From Acinetobacter sp. NIPH 2699 (lineage in GTDB: Bacteria > Pseudomonadota > Gammaproteobacteria > Pseudomonadales > Moraxellaceae), in the NCBI RefSeq assembly GCF_022549355.1, contig NZ_JAKZGL010000010.1:36110-100109 (forward strand): DNA of 64,000 nucleotides. The letters run 5' to 3'. Below the pieces are notes generated by a model. That model worked only from the letters and a program-made list of their open reading frames with translations, was not told the DNA's origin and searched no databases. Made by a program: the position numbers and the translations under genes. Below, in pieces: positions 47,493 through 57,257 of the stretch. Each line of letters starts with the position of its first letter. The stretch's first letter is position 1.

Positions 47493-47755
47493 AAGGCTAC
47501 CCACCGATTTAAAAAAAACAAAATGTAAAAATATATAATATTTATATTTTATTGTTTATCTGGGATTTTTTCACATTATCTTGTAGATTGTTGATAGGCT
47601 TAGTGTTTACATTTTGTAACACTGGCTTTGTGGATATCATGATTTTTAAGTTTGTCTTAAAAGGGATTTAATTTTCTTATTGGTTTAGTAGGATAACCTC
47701 TCACAGGCTAAGTTTATATGACCTAAACCTGTGATTTTTTAGCTAGGCTTAATTT

Positions 47756-48469
47756 TTAAAGCTGAATATTTTCTATAAAATTTTGCATAATTTTATGAGA
47801 TTGTTGTTCTGATTGTGCTGCATAGTTTAGGTTATCTTGTCGAAGCTGCGGAATGGAAAGGCCTGCATGACGTATTTCACAGGTATGACCAATTAACCAT
47901 TTTTCAAAACTCTGCGCTGCAATTTCCAAGTGGAATTGCAAAGCTAAGATATTATGGCCAATCGAAAAGGCCTGATGAGGGTAAATTTCAGAACTGGCCA
48001 GTAAGGTTGCACTTTCCGGTAGATCAAAAGTATCACCATGCCAATGTAAGACGTGAGTGTCTTTAAGTGGCAATAAAATATTAGGCTCAGCAGTTTTGAT
48101 GTCTAATCGCCCCCAACCAATTTCTTTTTGATGTCCTGCATAAACGTTGGCGCCTAGTGCATGTGCAATGAGCTGAGCGCCGAGGCAAATACCCATTGTT
48201 GGCTTATTGGCTTTTAAACGTTGTTTGAGTCCTTCAATTTCATCGACTAAAAAAGGGTAGTCCGTTGTTTCATAAACACCAATAGGGCCACCCAAAATGA
48301 TCGTTAGTCCATCATAATTTAGTGCAGGACTGAGATCATCTACACCAGCTTCAAAATAGCGAACTCGAAAACCAAGTTGGTAAAAGGTATCTTCCAATGA
48401 ACCTAAATCTTCAAAAGCAAGATGTTGGATGGCATAAATGGTTTTAGGTAAAGATTCAGTATTTATCAT
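47756..48469 (-). CDS. class I glutamine amidotransferase-like protein
   Basis: A 237-residue GATase1 domain. The nucleophile elbow is MGICLGAQLIAHALGANV with catalytic cysteine, and the His-Glu pair is in LALQFHLEI. LGGPIGVYE is typical of the GMP-synthase-like subgroup. Such stand-alone proteins hydrolyse gamma-glutamyl substrates or glutamine; the substrate is unknown. It is an isolated gene. Confidence 0.85.
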   Translation of the reverse strand: MINTESLPKTIYAIQHLAFEDLGSLEDTFYQLGFRVRYFEAGVDDLSPALNYDGLTIILGGPIGVYETTDYPFLVDEIEGLKQRLKANKPTMGICLGAQLIAHALGANVYAGHQKEIGWGRLDIKTAEPNILLPLKDTHVLHWHGDTFDLPESATLLASSEIYPHQAFSIGHNILALQFHLEIAAQSFEKWLIGHTCEIRHAGLSIPQLRQDNLNYAAQSEQQSHKIMQNFIENIQL

Positions 48470-48854
48470 CGAGTTTTATCTAGTCATGATTAACATCAAT
48501 GCAAGTATAAACATTCCATGCTCAAAGAAAAGTGGATGAGAAATAAAGTATCTATCGCATTTTTGAATATGGGTGCCGCGCTAATTATTGCTTGAGTCAA
48601 GGAAAAAGAGTTGCCTTTTTTGATGCCGTTCTACAACTGGAATTTGATGCTCATCTTTTAACGCAACGCCAGAGAGTTGTATCTGCTTTGACTTTTTCAT
48701 CAGCGCGAATAAGCGTTGTGCAGCGATACAGGTCTGAAAATGAAATAGCCATGAAAACGGAAAAGCAAGCAGTATTACCTGCTTGCTTTTTGGCTAAGAG
48801 AAATTAGAATGGATCATAAGCGTGAGTTGATATGTTCCACGTTAGTGCAACATC
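48470..48854. other. 385-base stretch without a convincing gene
   Basis: The terminator at 48761-48790 is the only clear element. Short frames on both strands (for example a TTG-initiated 71-codon plus frame at 48592, and a 33-codon minus frame near 48690-48752) lack ribosome sites and recognisable sequence. The 48519-48660 part may be a remnant but I cannot identify it. Confidence 0.4.
48761..48790. terminator. Rho-independent terminator after the aldehyde dehydrogenase gene
   Basis: AAAAGCAAGCAG (48761-48772) pairs with CTGCTTGCTTTT (48779-48790) around a 6-base loop. It lies 65 bases beyond the minus-strand aldehyde dehydrogenase stop. Confidence 0.75.
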
Positions 48855-50366
48855 TTAAAAGAAGCCCATCGGTTTGGTTGAATAGCTCACCAACAGATTT
48901 TTGGTTTGTTGATAATGATCCAGCATCATGCGATGATTTTCTCGACCTATACCTGATTTTTTATATCCACCGAAAGCAGCATGTGCAGGATAAATATGAT
49001 AACAATTGGTCCAAACACGGCCTGACTCTATCGCACGTCCAGCACGATAAGAGGTGTGTGCGGAGCGTGACCAGACTCCAGCACCTAAACCATACATGGT
49101 GTCATTCGCAATTTTGATTGCATCATCGAAATCTTTAAAGGTGGTTACGGAAAGAACAGGGCCAAAAATTTCTTCTTGGAAAACTTGCATACTGTTATGA
49201 CCTTTAAATATGGTCGGTTCGATATAAAAACCGTTGCCCACTTCTTTTCGATCACCGCCACCCACTAAAATTTCAGCACCTTCTTGTCGGCCTGTATCAA
49301 TACAGCGTAAGATTTTCTCTTGCTGTTCCTGTGAGGCTTGAGCGCCAATCATCGTTTCGGTATCAAGCGGATGACCTGTTTTAATACGTTTGACTCGTTC
49401 AATGGCTTTTTCGAGGAACTGATCTGCGATACTTTCTTGTACCAGTGCACGAGATGGACAAGTACAGACTTCACCTTGGTTTAAGGCAAACATAGCAAAA
49501 CCTTCAAGTGTTTTCTCTAAAAAGTCATCGTCTTTATCCATTACGTCTTCAAAAAATAGGTTCGGTGATTTACCTCCCAATTCTAAAGTTACTGGGATGA
49601 TGTTTTCAGTTGCATATTGCATCACCAACTGGCCAACTTGGGTTGACCCTGTAAATGCAATTTTGGCAATACGAGGACTGGTTGCCAGTGGACGACCAAC
49701 TTCAGTACCATAACCATTGACGATATTAATTACACCTGCAGGTAAAATATCTTGAATAAGTTCAGCTACCAACAAAATACCTACTGGAGTTTGTTCAGCA
49801 GGCTTCAGCACCACACAGTTACCTGCAGCTAAAGCCGGTGCAAGTTTCCAAGCCGCCATTAAGATTGGGAAGTTCCAAGGAATAATTTGTCCAACAACAC
49901 CGAGTGGCTCATGGAAATGATAGGCAATGGTATCTTCATCGATTTCCGAAATGCCGCCTTCTTGAGCACGAATACAGCCAGCGAAATAGCGGAAATGGTC
50001 TATGGCTAATGGAATGTCGGCAGCAAGCGTTTCGCGTACAGGTTTACCATTGTCCCAAGTTTCTGCAACAGCAAGCATTTCTAAGTGAGCTTCTAAACGA
50101 TCTGCTATTTTAAGCAGTAGGTTAGAGCGTGTGGTTGGAGAGGATTTGTTCCATTCGATTTTGGCTTTATGAGCTGCATCTAAAGCCAATTCTATATCCT
50201 CTGCCGATGAGCGAGGAATGCGGGCAAAAGCTTGGCCATCAACAGGTGAAATATTGTCAAAATATTGACCTTTTACAGGTGCAACCCATTGACCGCCAAT
50301 AAAATTTTCATATTGAGATTTGAATTGAATTTTTGAACCAGATTGGTTCGGATCGATATAACGCAT
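48855..50366 (-). CDS. NAD-dependent aldehyde dehydrogenase (ExaC/AcoD-like)
   Basis: A 503-residue aldehyde dehydrogenase oxidising aldehydes, probably acetaldehyde, to acids. The catalytic cysteine is in [16 protein letters not shown] and the general-base glutamate in [39 protein letters not shown] and FTGSTQVGQ are the cofactor-binding segments. The ATG at 50366 is preferred because AAGGAA lies 9 bases upstream; longer starts add 17 poorly conserved residues. It is divergent from a GAF regulator and pairs with the alcohol dehydrogenase at 52.9-54.0 kb. Confidence 0.92.
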   Translation of the reverse strand: MRYIDPNQSGSKIQFKSQYENFIGGQWVAPVKGQYFDNISPVDGQAFARIPRSSAEDIELALDAAHKAKIEWNKSSPTTRSNLLLKIADRLEAHLEMLAVAETWDNGKPVRETLAADIPLAIDHFRYFAGCIRAQEGGISEIDEDTIAYHFHEPLGVVGQIIPWNFPILMAAWKLAPALAAGNCVVLKPAEQTPVGILLVAELIQDILPAGVINIVNGYGTEVGRPLATSPRIAKIAFTGSTQVGQLVMQYATENIIPVTLELGGKSPNLFFEDVMDKDDDFLEKTLEGFAMFALNQGEVCTCPSRALVQESIADQFLEKAIERVKRIKTGHPLDTETMIGAQASQEQQEKILRCIDTGRQEGAEILVGGGDRKEVGNGFYIEPTIFKGHNSMQVFQEEIFGPVLSVTTFKDFDDAIKIANDTMYGLGAGVWSRSAHTSYRAGRAIESGRVWTNCYHIYPAHAAFGGYKKSGIGRENHRMMLDHYQQTKNLLVSYSTKPMGFF

Positions 50367-50459
50367 ATATATATTCCTTTGCATTTTAGGACTAAAGACT
50401 AACAAGAACCCTGTCAATAGGTACTTTCGTACTCTGTGTATTTAGTATATAAATAAGAA

Positions 50460-50476
50460 GGTTGGAGAAAGGTTGG
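50460..50476 (+). promoter_or_regulatory. 11-bp-period tandem repeat GGTTGG-N5-GGTTGG
   Basis: GGTTGG at 50460-50465 and 50471-50476 lie between the aldehyde dehydrogenase (start 50366, 94-110 bases away) and the regulator (start 50509). An 11-bp period puts both sites on one DNA face, as for tandem activator binding. A similar pair is upstream of the alcohol dehydrogenase gene. Confidence 0.4.
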
Positions 50477-50508
50477 AATACCAATGTGGATATATAAGGA
50501 ACTTACAA

Positions 50509-51699
50509 ATGTTCACAAAAAAGGATTTAGTGCAGCAAAGGGCATTGATTGATCAACTGCGCGCGCAAAATAGTCTCTCTCCTCAAAACGCCGCCAAACT
50601 TGATCAAAGTATAGCCAGTTCATGGGAACGTTCCATATCGGCTGATATTCCGAAAGAACGTATGGCAGCACCATTACTCGAAAAAAAATCTACTTCACAG
50701 AATACTTTAGATTTAGCATTACAACGATGTGCTGACGATTTACGTCATATTGCAGAACAATCTTCTATGGTGATCGCTGTGGGAGATATTGGCAGTACCA
50801 TTATTTGGACGGCACCAAGCCCTCAAATGCAAAGTGCTGCTGAACAGGTTCATTTTGTGAAGGGTGGACAGTGGCGTGAAGAATTAGTTGGTACCAATGC
50901 TTTGGCACTGTCACTCAAAACACAGCAATCGAGCTGTGTTTTTTCTAATGAGCACTATATGGAGTCGGTGCATGATTGGGTGTGTTATGCCGCACCAATT
51001 ATTGACCCATATTCAAAACAGACACTAGGTGTGGTTGATTTATCTACCACGTGGAAGAATCATAATACTTTTGGGATTTTAGCGGCTGAACGCTGTGCAT
51101 CCATTATCCAGTCAGCTTTACTTGAGCAACAACGCCAGCATTTATATATTCGTGCATTTGCAACACCACAAGTCAAATTTAATGGTAAAAGTCTGTTATT
51201 AACGCCTCGCCAAATTGAGATCCTGGCGATTTTGGCTTTATGTCCTCATGGTCTAACACTTGAACATTTATATCAGGCGCTTTATGGCGAACGTAAAGTG
51301 AGTATGGGAACGTTAAAAGCTGAAATGTCGCAATTAAGAGATGTTTTAGGTGGTTTATTAGGTTCACGTCCATACCGCTTACTGGTTCATATTGAAGCTG
51401 ATTTTTTACAAGTGGAACAAGCCTTAGATGCTGGATATCTCAGCTCAGCGTTACAATTGTATAGTGGGGTGTTTCTAGCGAAAACAGAAAGTCCATTTTT
51501 ATCTGCTTGGCGAGATTGTCTCGAATCTCGGTTGAGTGATGCGATTTTTAAGACGCAAGAAACAGATTTATTGCTTAAACATTTAGCGCATTTTCCAGAA
51601 GCAATTGATGCGGTAGAGCGTTTAATGGAGTTATTACCCATTGAACATCCTGCACATCAATTACTTGCTAAATATGATGAACAATTAAAAAGAAGTTAG
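50509..51699 (+). CDS. GAF-domain transcriptional regulator with winged-helix, no AAA+ domain
   Basis: A 396-residue regulator. Residues about 70-200 form a GAF sensor like that of AcoR-type activators (QWREELVGTNALALSLKTQQSSCVFSNEHYMESVHDWVCYAAPI). Residues about 220-310 look like an OmpR-like winged helix (LTPRQIEILAILALCPHGLTLEHLYQALYG...VSMGTLKAEMSQLRDVLG). The helical C-terminus (about residues 310-395) resembles bacterial transcriptional-activator repeats. The sigma-54 AAA+ module of AcoR is absent. AAGGAAC precedes the ATG. It probably controls the divergent aldehyde dehydrogenase. Confidence 0.8.
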   Translation: MFTKKDLVQQRALIDQLRAQNSLSPQNAAKLDQSIASSWERSISADIPKERMAAPLLEKKSTSQNTLDLALQRCADDLRHIAEQSSMVIAVGDIGSTIIWTAPSPQMQSAAEQVHFVKGGQWREELVGTNALALSLKTQQSSCVFSNEHYMESVHDWVCYAAPIIDPYSKQTLGVVDLSTTWKNHNTFGILAAERCASIIQSALLEQQRQHLYIRAFATPQVKFNGKSLLLTPRQIEILAILALCPHGLTLEHLYQALYGERKVSMGTLKAEMSQLRDVLGGLLGSRPYRLLVHIEADFLQVEQALDAGYLSSALQLYSGVFLAKTESPFLSAWRDCLESRLSDAIFKTQETDLLLKHLAHFPEAIDAVERLMELLPIEHPAHQLLAKYDEQLKRS

Positions 51700-52667
51700 T
51701 TGATTTTCTGCTCTAGCCATTGAAAAAGCTCTTGATAAACTTGTTTACGCACGGGGAGGGCGGAAAGGACTAAATCATGTAAGCCATTGTGAATTGAGAT
51801 AATAGAGATATCTCCTTTCATTTTCTTCGCGTATTTTTTAATGTGTTTAACATCTAAAATGACATCACTTTGAGTTGCATCTATGCCCCATTTTTTCGGG
51901 TTCTTGGTTTGATGCGAGTGCATAATTAATGCTGGAATATTCAGTTTTACGCCACGATGAATCTCTTTTTGTGCCGTATGAATTGCATGTACAAAACTGA
52001 GCTGTACTGTTGGTGCGCTGGTCGGTTTCCAGTCCAAATTGAAATCCCATTCACCTTTGAGATCTTTATGCAAACTGGCGGTATACCAACGATTAAGCTG
52101 GCTTGGAAATTTTACTTTAGGTAGTTTTTTTCCTATACGGCTGAGCATCGGGATACCAAATTTTCTTTCTACCAGACTGAGATTAAAATCATAAAAAGGA
52201 CTATTTGCCCAGAGACCTTTAATCAAAGGATGATCAGGGTGGTGAGCAGTATACAGTGTTGCGGTTAATCCACCTGTTGAATGTCCAGCAAGTAAAACTT
52301 TGTCGTGCTTTTCTTGGGCAATAATATCTAAGGCTTGGTTAATATCAGCATCATATTCATGTAGATCTAATACGTTGTAAAAAATTTGATGCGCTAACTT
52401 GGAACGTCCGTATTTTCTTAAATCTAATGCATAAAAATCATAACCCTGTGCATTAAACTGTGCTGCCATTTCAGTTTGAAAGAAATAATCTAAAAAGCCA
52501 TGAATATAGAGCACCGCTTTGGTGGTTGGTTGTTTTGCTTTTTTACGGATGAGCGTGGCGACGACTTTGCCTTCATAATCATCAGGATAATTCAGGACTT
52601 GTTGTTCATAGCCATCTCCTAAAAGATCAGGAGTGTAAAGATTTGAAGAAAGCTGGGTTGTATTCAT
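51696..52667 (-). CDS. alpha/beta hydrolase, serine aminopeptidase S33/lysophospholipase-like
   Basis: A 323-residue soluble hydrolase. The nucleophile serine is in VLLAGHSTGGLTATLY; YIHGFLDYFFQTEMAAQFNAQGYDFYALDLRKYGRS gives the oxyanion region; the catalytic histidine is probably in ISIHNGLHDLVLSA and an aspartate precedes it. The substrate is unknown. Its 3' end overlaps the convergent GAF regulator gene by 4 bases. Confidence 0.85.
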   Translation of the reverse strand: MNTTQLSSNLYTPDLLGDGYEQQVLNYPDDYEGKVVATLIRKKAKQPTTKAVLYIHGFLDYFFQTEMAAQFNAQGYDFYALDLRKYGRSKLAHQIFYNVLDLHEYDADINQALDIIAQEKHDKVLLAGHSTGGLTATLYTAHHPDHPLIKGLWANSPFYDFNLSLVERKFGIPMLSRIGKKLPKVKFPSQLNRWYTASLHKDLKGEWDFNLDWKPTSAPTVQLSFVHAIHTAQKEIHRGVKLNIPALIMHSHQTKNPKKWGIDATQSDVILDVKHIKKYAKKMKGDISIISIHNGLHDLVLSALPVRKQVYQELFQWLEQKIN

Positions 52668-52864
52668 TTTTATTGAGACTTTGTATTAAGACATGCTGAG
52701 TATCCTTTAATGAATTTGGCGAATTGTCAATCGATTTTGTTTTTTGAAGCTAAGTGTGGACAAAAAGGGGGATGCTAGCAAGGAGATTCCCCCCAAAAGT
52801 AAGTCAATGGTCGGAGAGGTTTGACTTACCATAAAGTGGTTTTGTGACTCGAGTTTGGTTGGAG

Positions 52865-54037
52865 TTATAAGGCTGCTTTAAAGATCTCTACGACTTGGGC
52901 ATGGTTCGCTTTACGAGGGTTAGTCAGCATGCATGCATCTTTTTGGGCATTTTCAGCCATGATTGGTAGATCTTCAGGTTTAACGCCAAGTTCAGTCAGA
53001 CCAGATGGAATGCCAATAGAACTTGAAAGCTGCTGAATGGCATCAATTGCGGCATATGCGGCTTCAGCAACGGTTAAACCTTGAATATTAACACCCATTA
53101 ATTCTGCAATCTTGGCATAACGATCTTGGCAGGCAATCAGATTAAATTGGCTTACATGTGGTAATAAAATTGCATTACAGACGCCATGCGGTAGGTTATA
53201 GAAACCACCTAACTGGTGTGCCATAGCGTGTACATAGCCTAATGATGCGTTGTTGAATGCCATACCTGCAAGATATTGGGCATAGCTCATTGCATCACGC
53301 GCTTCAATATTTTCGCCGTTAGCAACGGCTGGTTGCAGCCATTGGCTGATCATACTGATGGCTTTCTCTGCACAGGCATCGGTAATCGGATTGGCTGCTG
53401 TGGATACATAGGCTTCAATCGCATGGGTCAAAGCATCCATTCCTGTTGCTGCCGTTAAACCCGCAGGTTTTGCCACCATAAGTTTAGGGTCATCAATGGC
53501 AATGAGCGGTGTACAACGCCAGTCGACGATTGCCATTTTAACGTGTGTGTCCGTATTGGTGATGATGCAGAACCGTGTCATTTCTGATGCTGTTCCAGCA
53601 GTTGTATTGATTGCTATTAAAGGGGTCATCGCCACTTTGCTTTTGTCGATACCTTCGTAATCGCGGATATGTCCGCCACCTGCGGTGACCAAACCAATAC
53701 CCTTTGCGCAGTCGTGGGAGGAACCACCACCCAATGACACAATAAAATCACATTGGTTGTTTATATACGCTGCTACGCCATTATGAACATTGATATCTGT
53801 TGGGTTCGGTTCTGCGCCAGCAAAAATGTGGCTTTCTATACCAGCCTCGGTGAGATACTGTGCAATAGTATCTGCGACACCAAATTTAAATAAACCTTCA
53901 TCGGTCACAATTAACGCTTTTTTTGCATCTAAATCTCGTGCTTTGCTTCCAATTTCTTTGGCGCAACCTGGTCCAAAGAGAGATACGCAAGGAATATAAA
54001 AACCGTTTGTTTGATCTGCAATATTTTTAAAAGCCAT
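52865..54037 (-). CDS. iron-type alcohol dehydrogenase
   Basis: A 390-residue group III (Fe-ADH) enzyme converting alcohols to aldehydes with NAD. VSLGGGSSHDCAKGIGLV is the NAD loop. MDALTHAIEAYVSTAANPITDACAEKAI and YVHAMAHQLGGFYNLPHGVCNAILLPHV carry the iron ligands (Asp and three His). The ATG at 54037 has an AAGGAT ribosome site; a longer frame to 54094 has no family match. It supplies aldehyde to the aldehyde dehydrogenase at 48.9-50.4 kb. Confidence 0.93.
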   Translation of the reverse strand: MAFKNIADQTNGFYIPCVSLFGPGCAKEIGSKARDLDAKKALIVTDEGLFKFGVADTIAQYLTEAGIESHIFAGAEPNPTDINVHNGVAAYINNQCDFIVSLGGGSSHDCAKGIGLVTAGGGHIRDYEGIDKSKVAMTPLIAINTTAGTASEMTRFCIITNTDTHVKMAIVDWRCTPLIAIDDPKLMVAKPAGLTAATGMDALTHAIEAYVSTAANPITDACAEKAISMISQWLQPAVANGENIEARDAMSYAQYLAGMAFNNASLGYVHAMAHQLGGFYNLPHGVCNAILLPHVSQFNLIACQDRYAKIAELMGVNIQGLTVAEAAYAAIDAIQQLSSSIGIPSGLTELGVKPEDLPIMAENAQKDACMLTNPRKANHAQVVEIFKAAL

Positions 54038-54129
54038 GGAGTGAATCCTTCTTCCATAAGTCCATTGTTTGTTATAGATGATGCGTTGCACCATGACCCC
54101 AGTATTGTGATTGCATTAAATTTTTGCTA

Positions 54130-54151
54130 CCTACCAAAGACCTACCAAAGA
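54130..54151 (-). repeat. tandem direct repeat upstream of the alcohol dehydrogenase gene
   Basis: CCTACCAAAGA occurs twice in tandem (54130-54140, 54141-54151). On the minus strand this is GGTAGG-N5-GGTAGG, 93-109 bases before the ADH start. The matching spacing upstream of the aldehyde dehydrogenase suggests a shared activator site. Confidence 0.5.
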
Positions 54152-54264
54152 ATATTCCCGATTTATCTATACGGATCGAATGATGTTTTCTATAAAATTA
54201 GGCTTCGCCGTTTCACTTTTTATTGAAACTCGTTAAGCTATGTGCTGTGAGAAGGTAGGTAATT

Positions 54265-55977
54265 ATGAAACAGGAAACCGCACTTAAACTGCTTAAAGCA
54301 GGTGAAAATGTATTTTTAACTGGTTCGGCAGGTGCAGGTAAAACCTATACATTGAATCAATACATTCATTATCTGAAAGCACGTAAAGTACCTGTTGCAA
54401 TTACTGCTTCAACGGGGATTGCTGCAACGCATATGAATGGTATGACCATCCATACTTGGGCTGGGATTGGTATTAAAGATAGTTTGAGTGATGATGATCT
54501 CAAACGGATGAAAGAACGAAAATATCTAAAAGAACACTTAGAAAATGCTCAAGTATTGATTATCGATGAAATTTCCATGTTGCATGCCAAGCAACTTAAT
54601 TTAGTCAATCAAGTTCTAAAATACTTTAAAGAAAGCGATGAGGCATTTGGTGGCATACAAGTGATTGTCGCTGGTGACTTCTTTCAGTTGCCTCCTGTCG
54701 GACGTAATGGTGAAGCAAATCGAGATAAATTTTGCTTTATGTCAGATGCGTGGGTGGAGGCAAAGTTTCGAGTGTGTTATTTAACAGAACAACATCGTCA
54801 GGACGATGAAATTCTAAATCAGATTCTGAATGCCATTCGCGCACAAAATATTCAGTCAGATCACCTCACTGCCTTACAACAATCACGTCAGCAAGACATT
54901 GGTGAAACCTTTACTCGTTTATATACGCATAATATGGATGTCGATAATATCAACTATCAACATCTAAATGGCATCGAGAACGAAAGTCACCAATTCAATG
55001 CTGTCATTGATGGTAATGAAAAATTGATCGAAACCTTAAAGTCTTCTGTACGTGCGCCTGAAGAATTGACCTTAAAAAAACATGCCAAGGTTATGTTTGT
55101 GAAAAACAACTTTGATATGGGATATATCAATGGCAGCTTAGGTGAGGTGATTGGTTTTGAAGATGATGATAAACAAGGCATGTTGCCTAAAGTTAAACTT
55201 ACCGATGGCACGACATTATTGGTTGAACCAGAAACATGGTCGATTGAAAATGAGGCGGGTAAAGCCATCGCCAGTTTTCAGCAAATCCCCTTGCGCTTAG
55301 CTTGGGCGATTACGATTCATAAAAGTCAGGGGATGACCCTAGAAGCAGCAGAAATTAACCTCAGCAACACTTTTGAAAAAGGTCAGGGTTATGTTGCATT
55401 GTCTCGATTAAAGTCGCTCACGGGTCTGAGGTTACTTGGTTTTAATGAGCAGGCTTTAGCGCTTGATAGCTTGGCAATCAAAGCAGACCGCCGTTTTCAG
55501 GAATTGTCTGATGAAGCAGAAACCAACTTTGCAAATGTGGATTTAACCACCCAGCATAATGCCTTTATTCGACATTGCGGCGGCACATTAAACGCGACCG
55601 AAATCAATCGTAATGAAAAGAAACTGTCAAAGGGCAGTAAACAGAGTTATGCGGCAGCCACGTTAGATGAAACACGTGCTTTATTTGAAGAAGGATATGA
55701 GATTGAGGATATTGCACATGAACGTGGGCTAACTCCTGCAACGATTATCAATCATTTGGCGCGATTACATAAAGAACAAAGCTTAGATATTTCTGTGGCA
55801 AGCCCCGGCGAAGAGGTGATTGAAGAAGTACGCAAGATTTATAAACGTTTGCACAAGAGAAAGAATCCAGAGCATTTTACCGATGATGGCTCCATCAAAC
55901 TACGCCCAATCGTGGAAGCAACGAGTCCAAGAATGGCGTATGATCAGGTACGATTAGCATTGTTGTTTGTAGAGTAG
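54265..55977 (+). CDS. PIF1-like superfamily 1 helicase with C-terminal HTH
   Basis: A 570-residue DNA helicase. Motif I is GSAGAGKTYTLNQ, motif II VLIIDEISMLHAKQ, motif III VIVAGDFFQLPPVG, and later motifs are AWAITIHKSQGMTLEAAEINL (motif V) and GQGYVALSRLKSLTGL (motif VI). These are Pif1/RecD2-type. Residues about 470-515 (ETRALFEEGYEIEDIAHERGLTPATIINHLARL) look like an HTH_40 module also found at helicase C-termini. A role in replication or repair is likely. The CHMI gene follows 9 bases after. Confidence 0.9.
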   Translation: MKQETALKLLKAGENVFLTGSAGAGKTYTLNQYIHYLKARKVPVAITASTGIAATHMNGMTIHTWAGIGIKDSLSDDDLKRMKERKYLKEHLENAQVLIIDEISMLHAKQLNLVNQVLKYFKESDEAFGGIQVIVAGDFFQLPPVGRNGEANRDKFCFMSDAWVEAKFRVCYLTEQHRQDDEILNQILNAIRAQNIQSDHLTALQQSRQQDIGETFTRLYTHNMDVDNINYQHLNGIENESHQFNAVIDGNEKLIETLKSSVRAPEELTLKKHAKVMFVKNNFDMGYINGSLGEVIGFEDDDKQGMLPKVKLTDGTTLLVEPETWSIENEAGKAIASFQQIPLRLAWAITIHKSQGMTLEAAEINLSNTFEKGQGYVALSRLKSLTGLRLLGFNEQALALDSLAIKADRRFQELSDEAETNFANVDLTTQHNAFIRHCGGTLNATEINRNEKKLSKGSKQSYAAATLDETRALFEEGYEIEDIAHERGLTPATIINHLARLHKEQSLDISVASPGEEVIEEVRKIYKRLHKRKNPEHFTDDGSIKLRPIVEATSPRMAYDQVRLALLFVE

Positions 55978-55986
55978 GATGAAAAG

Positions 55987-56349
55987 ATGCCACATATCAT
56001 TGCAAACTATTCAGCAAATCTAACAGCGTTAGATCAACAGAAATTACTGCGAGAAGTAAACACTGCTTTGTTTGAAACAGCACTATTTAGTGTAGATGAT
56101 ATTAAGTCTCGTATTTTCAAAGATGAGGTTTTTTTGATTGGTTTGGGTGAAACCCAAGAAGCTTATCTGCATTTAAAGCTCTATTTGTTAAGTGGTCGAA
56201 CGGAGCAACAGAAGAAGACTTTAGGTGACAATCTGCTGGCTGTTCTTGAACAAAAAACATATATGAAATCTGAGGTCGGATTTCCAATCCAGCTTTGTGT
56301 TGAGGTGATTGATATGCCGCGAGAACATTATTTCAAGGCAACAGCTTAG
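55987..56349 (+). CDS. 5-carboxymethyl-2-hydroxymuconate delta-isomerase-like protein
   Basis: A 120-residue tautomerase-superfamily protein. It starts MPHIIANYSANL, so proline becomes the N-terminal catalytic residue, and LHLKLYLLSGRTEQQKKTLGDNLLAVLE is the CHMI core. In the homoprotocatechuate path this enzyme tautomerises a muconate, but no other genes of that path adjoin it, so the physiological substrate is uncertain. It is probably co-transcribed with the helicase gene. Confidence 0.85.
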   Translation: MPHIIANYSANLTALDQQKLLREVNTALFETALFSVDDIKSRIFKDEVFLIGLGETQEAYLHLKLYLLSGRTEQQKKTLGDNLLAVLEQKTYMKSEVGFPIQLCVEVIDMPREHYFKATA

Positions 56350-56453
56350 CTCTGAAGAATATCGGCTTCATTATGGTGTGGAGTCGATGAGTTCTATGTG
56401 TATTGGAAAGACAAATGACTTTGAATGGTGAATAGTTTTGGATAAATACAAAA

Positions 56454-57176
56454 TCACTCTATATCAATAATTTGTTTAATAAACTCACCCTTTGAATTAA
56501 GGATTTCTTTATACATATAATAAATATGTGTGTCGCTGAAATTTACTTCTCTAAAACTATTCTCGGTGAGTTGCAACAATTGAATATTTGGCATTAACAT
56601 CATGATCGGTGAATGCGTTGCAATGATAAATTGTGCACCTGCTTGACTCAGTTGGATTACTTTTTCGATAAAATTGATTTGATTACTAATCGAAAGCGCG
56701 GCTTCAGGTTCATCTAAAATATATAAACCCTCAGCTCGAAAACGATGATCAATGAGTGCTTTCATTGCTTCACCATGAGACATCAGGTGTAAATCTTTGC
56801 CACCGTATGCGTTTCGAATAGGTGGTCCAAAACTGGCTGCTGCATCGAGTTGGCGCATTTCCGTGAGAAAGTTATAGTACGTTTCCGATCGATAGAAAAA
56901 GATATCTTTGATCCTGCGTGCAGATTTATGGATACGCAGGTGCGGGCTATAATCAAAATGTGTATCTTCAGTTTTATAATTAAAATTGATACTTCCACCT
57001 TCTGCCGCACAACCAAATTTTAGCGCTAAAGCCTCTAAAATCGTTGATTTCCCACTTCCATTTTCACCCGTAATGACGGTGATATTTTTTTTAAACTCTA
57101 TTGGATAAAGATGTAAGAAAGGAAAGTCATCGGGAATGCTATTGAGAAGTTCAACTCGAGTGAGAAATGGTTTCAT
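56454..57176 (-). CDS. ABC-type/SMC-like ATPase, stand-alone
   Basis: A 240-residue predicted ATPase. Walker A is ITGENGSGKSTILEALALKFG and the Walker B region is EGLYILDEPEAALSISNQINFIEKV, with FIIATHSPIMML as the switch histidine. SYGGKDLHLMSHGEAMKAL-type sequence (here NAYGGKDLHLMSHGEAMKAL) is the signature loop. No membrane partner adjoins it. It belongs to the soluble AAA_21/SMC-like class found in repair or defence; no specific role can be given. Confidence 0.8.
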   Translation of the reverse strand: MKPFLTRVELLNSIPDDFPFLHLYPIEFKKNITVITGENGSGKSTILEALALKFGCAAEGGSINFNYKTEDTHFDYSPHLRIHKSARRIKDIFFYRSETYYNFLTEMRQLDAAASFGPPIRNAYGGKDLHLMSHGEAMKALIDHRFRAEGLYILDEPEAALSISNQINFIEKVIQLSQAGAQFIIATHSPIMMLMPNIQLLQLTENSFREVNFSDTHIYYMYKEILNSKGEFIKQIIDIE

Positions 57177-57257
57177 AATTCAAAAATATTAATATTGAAT
57201 AATCATAGATAAAATCTTCTCATTCGAGTGATATAAATCTGTAAATGCCTAAATCTA

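Noticed and set aside
48592..48807. 71-codon plus-strand frame starting at TTG
   Set aside because: No ribosome site, no family resemblance, and it runs through the terminator hairpin at 48761-48790.
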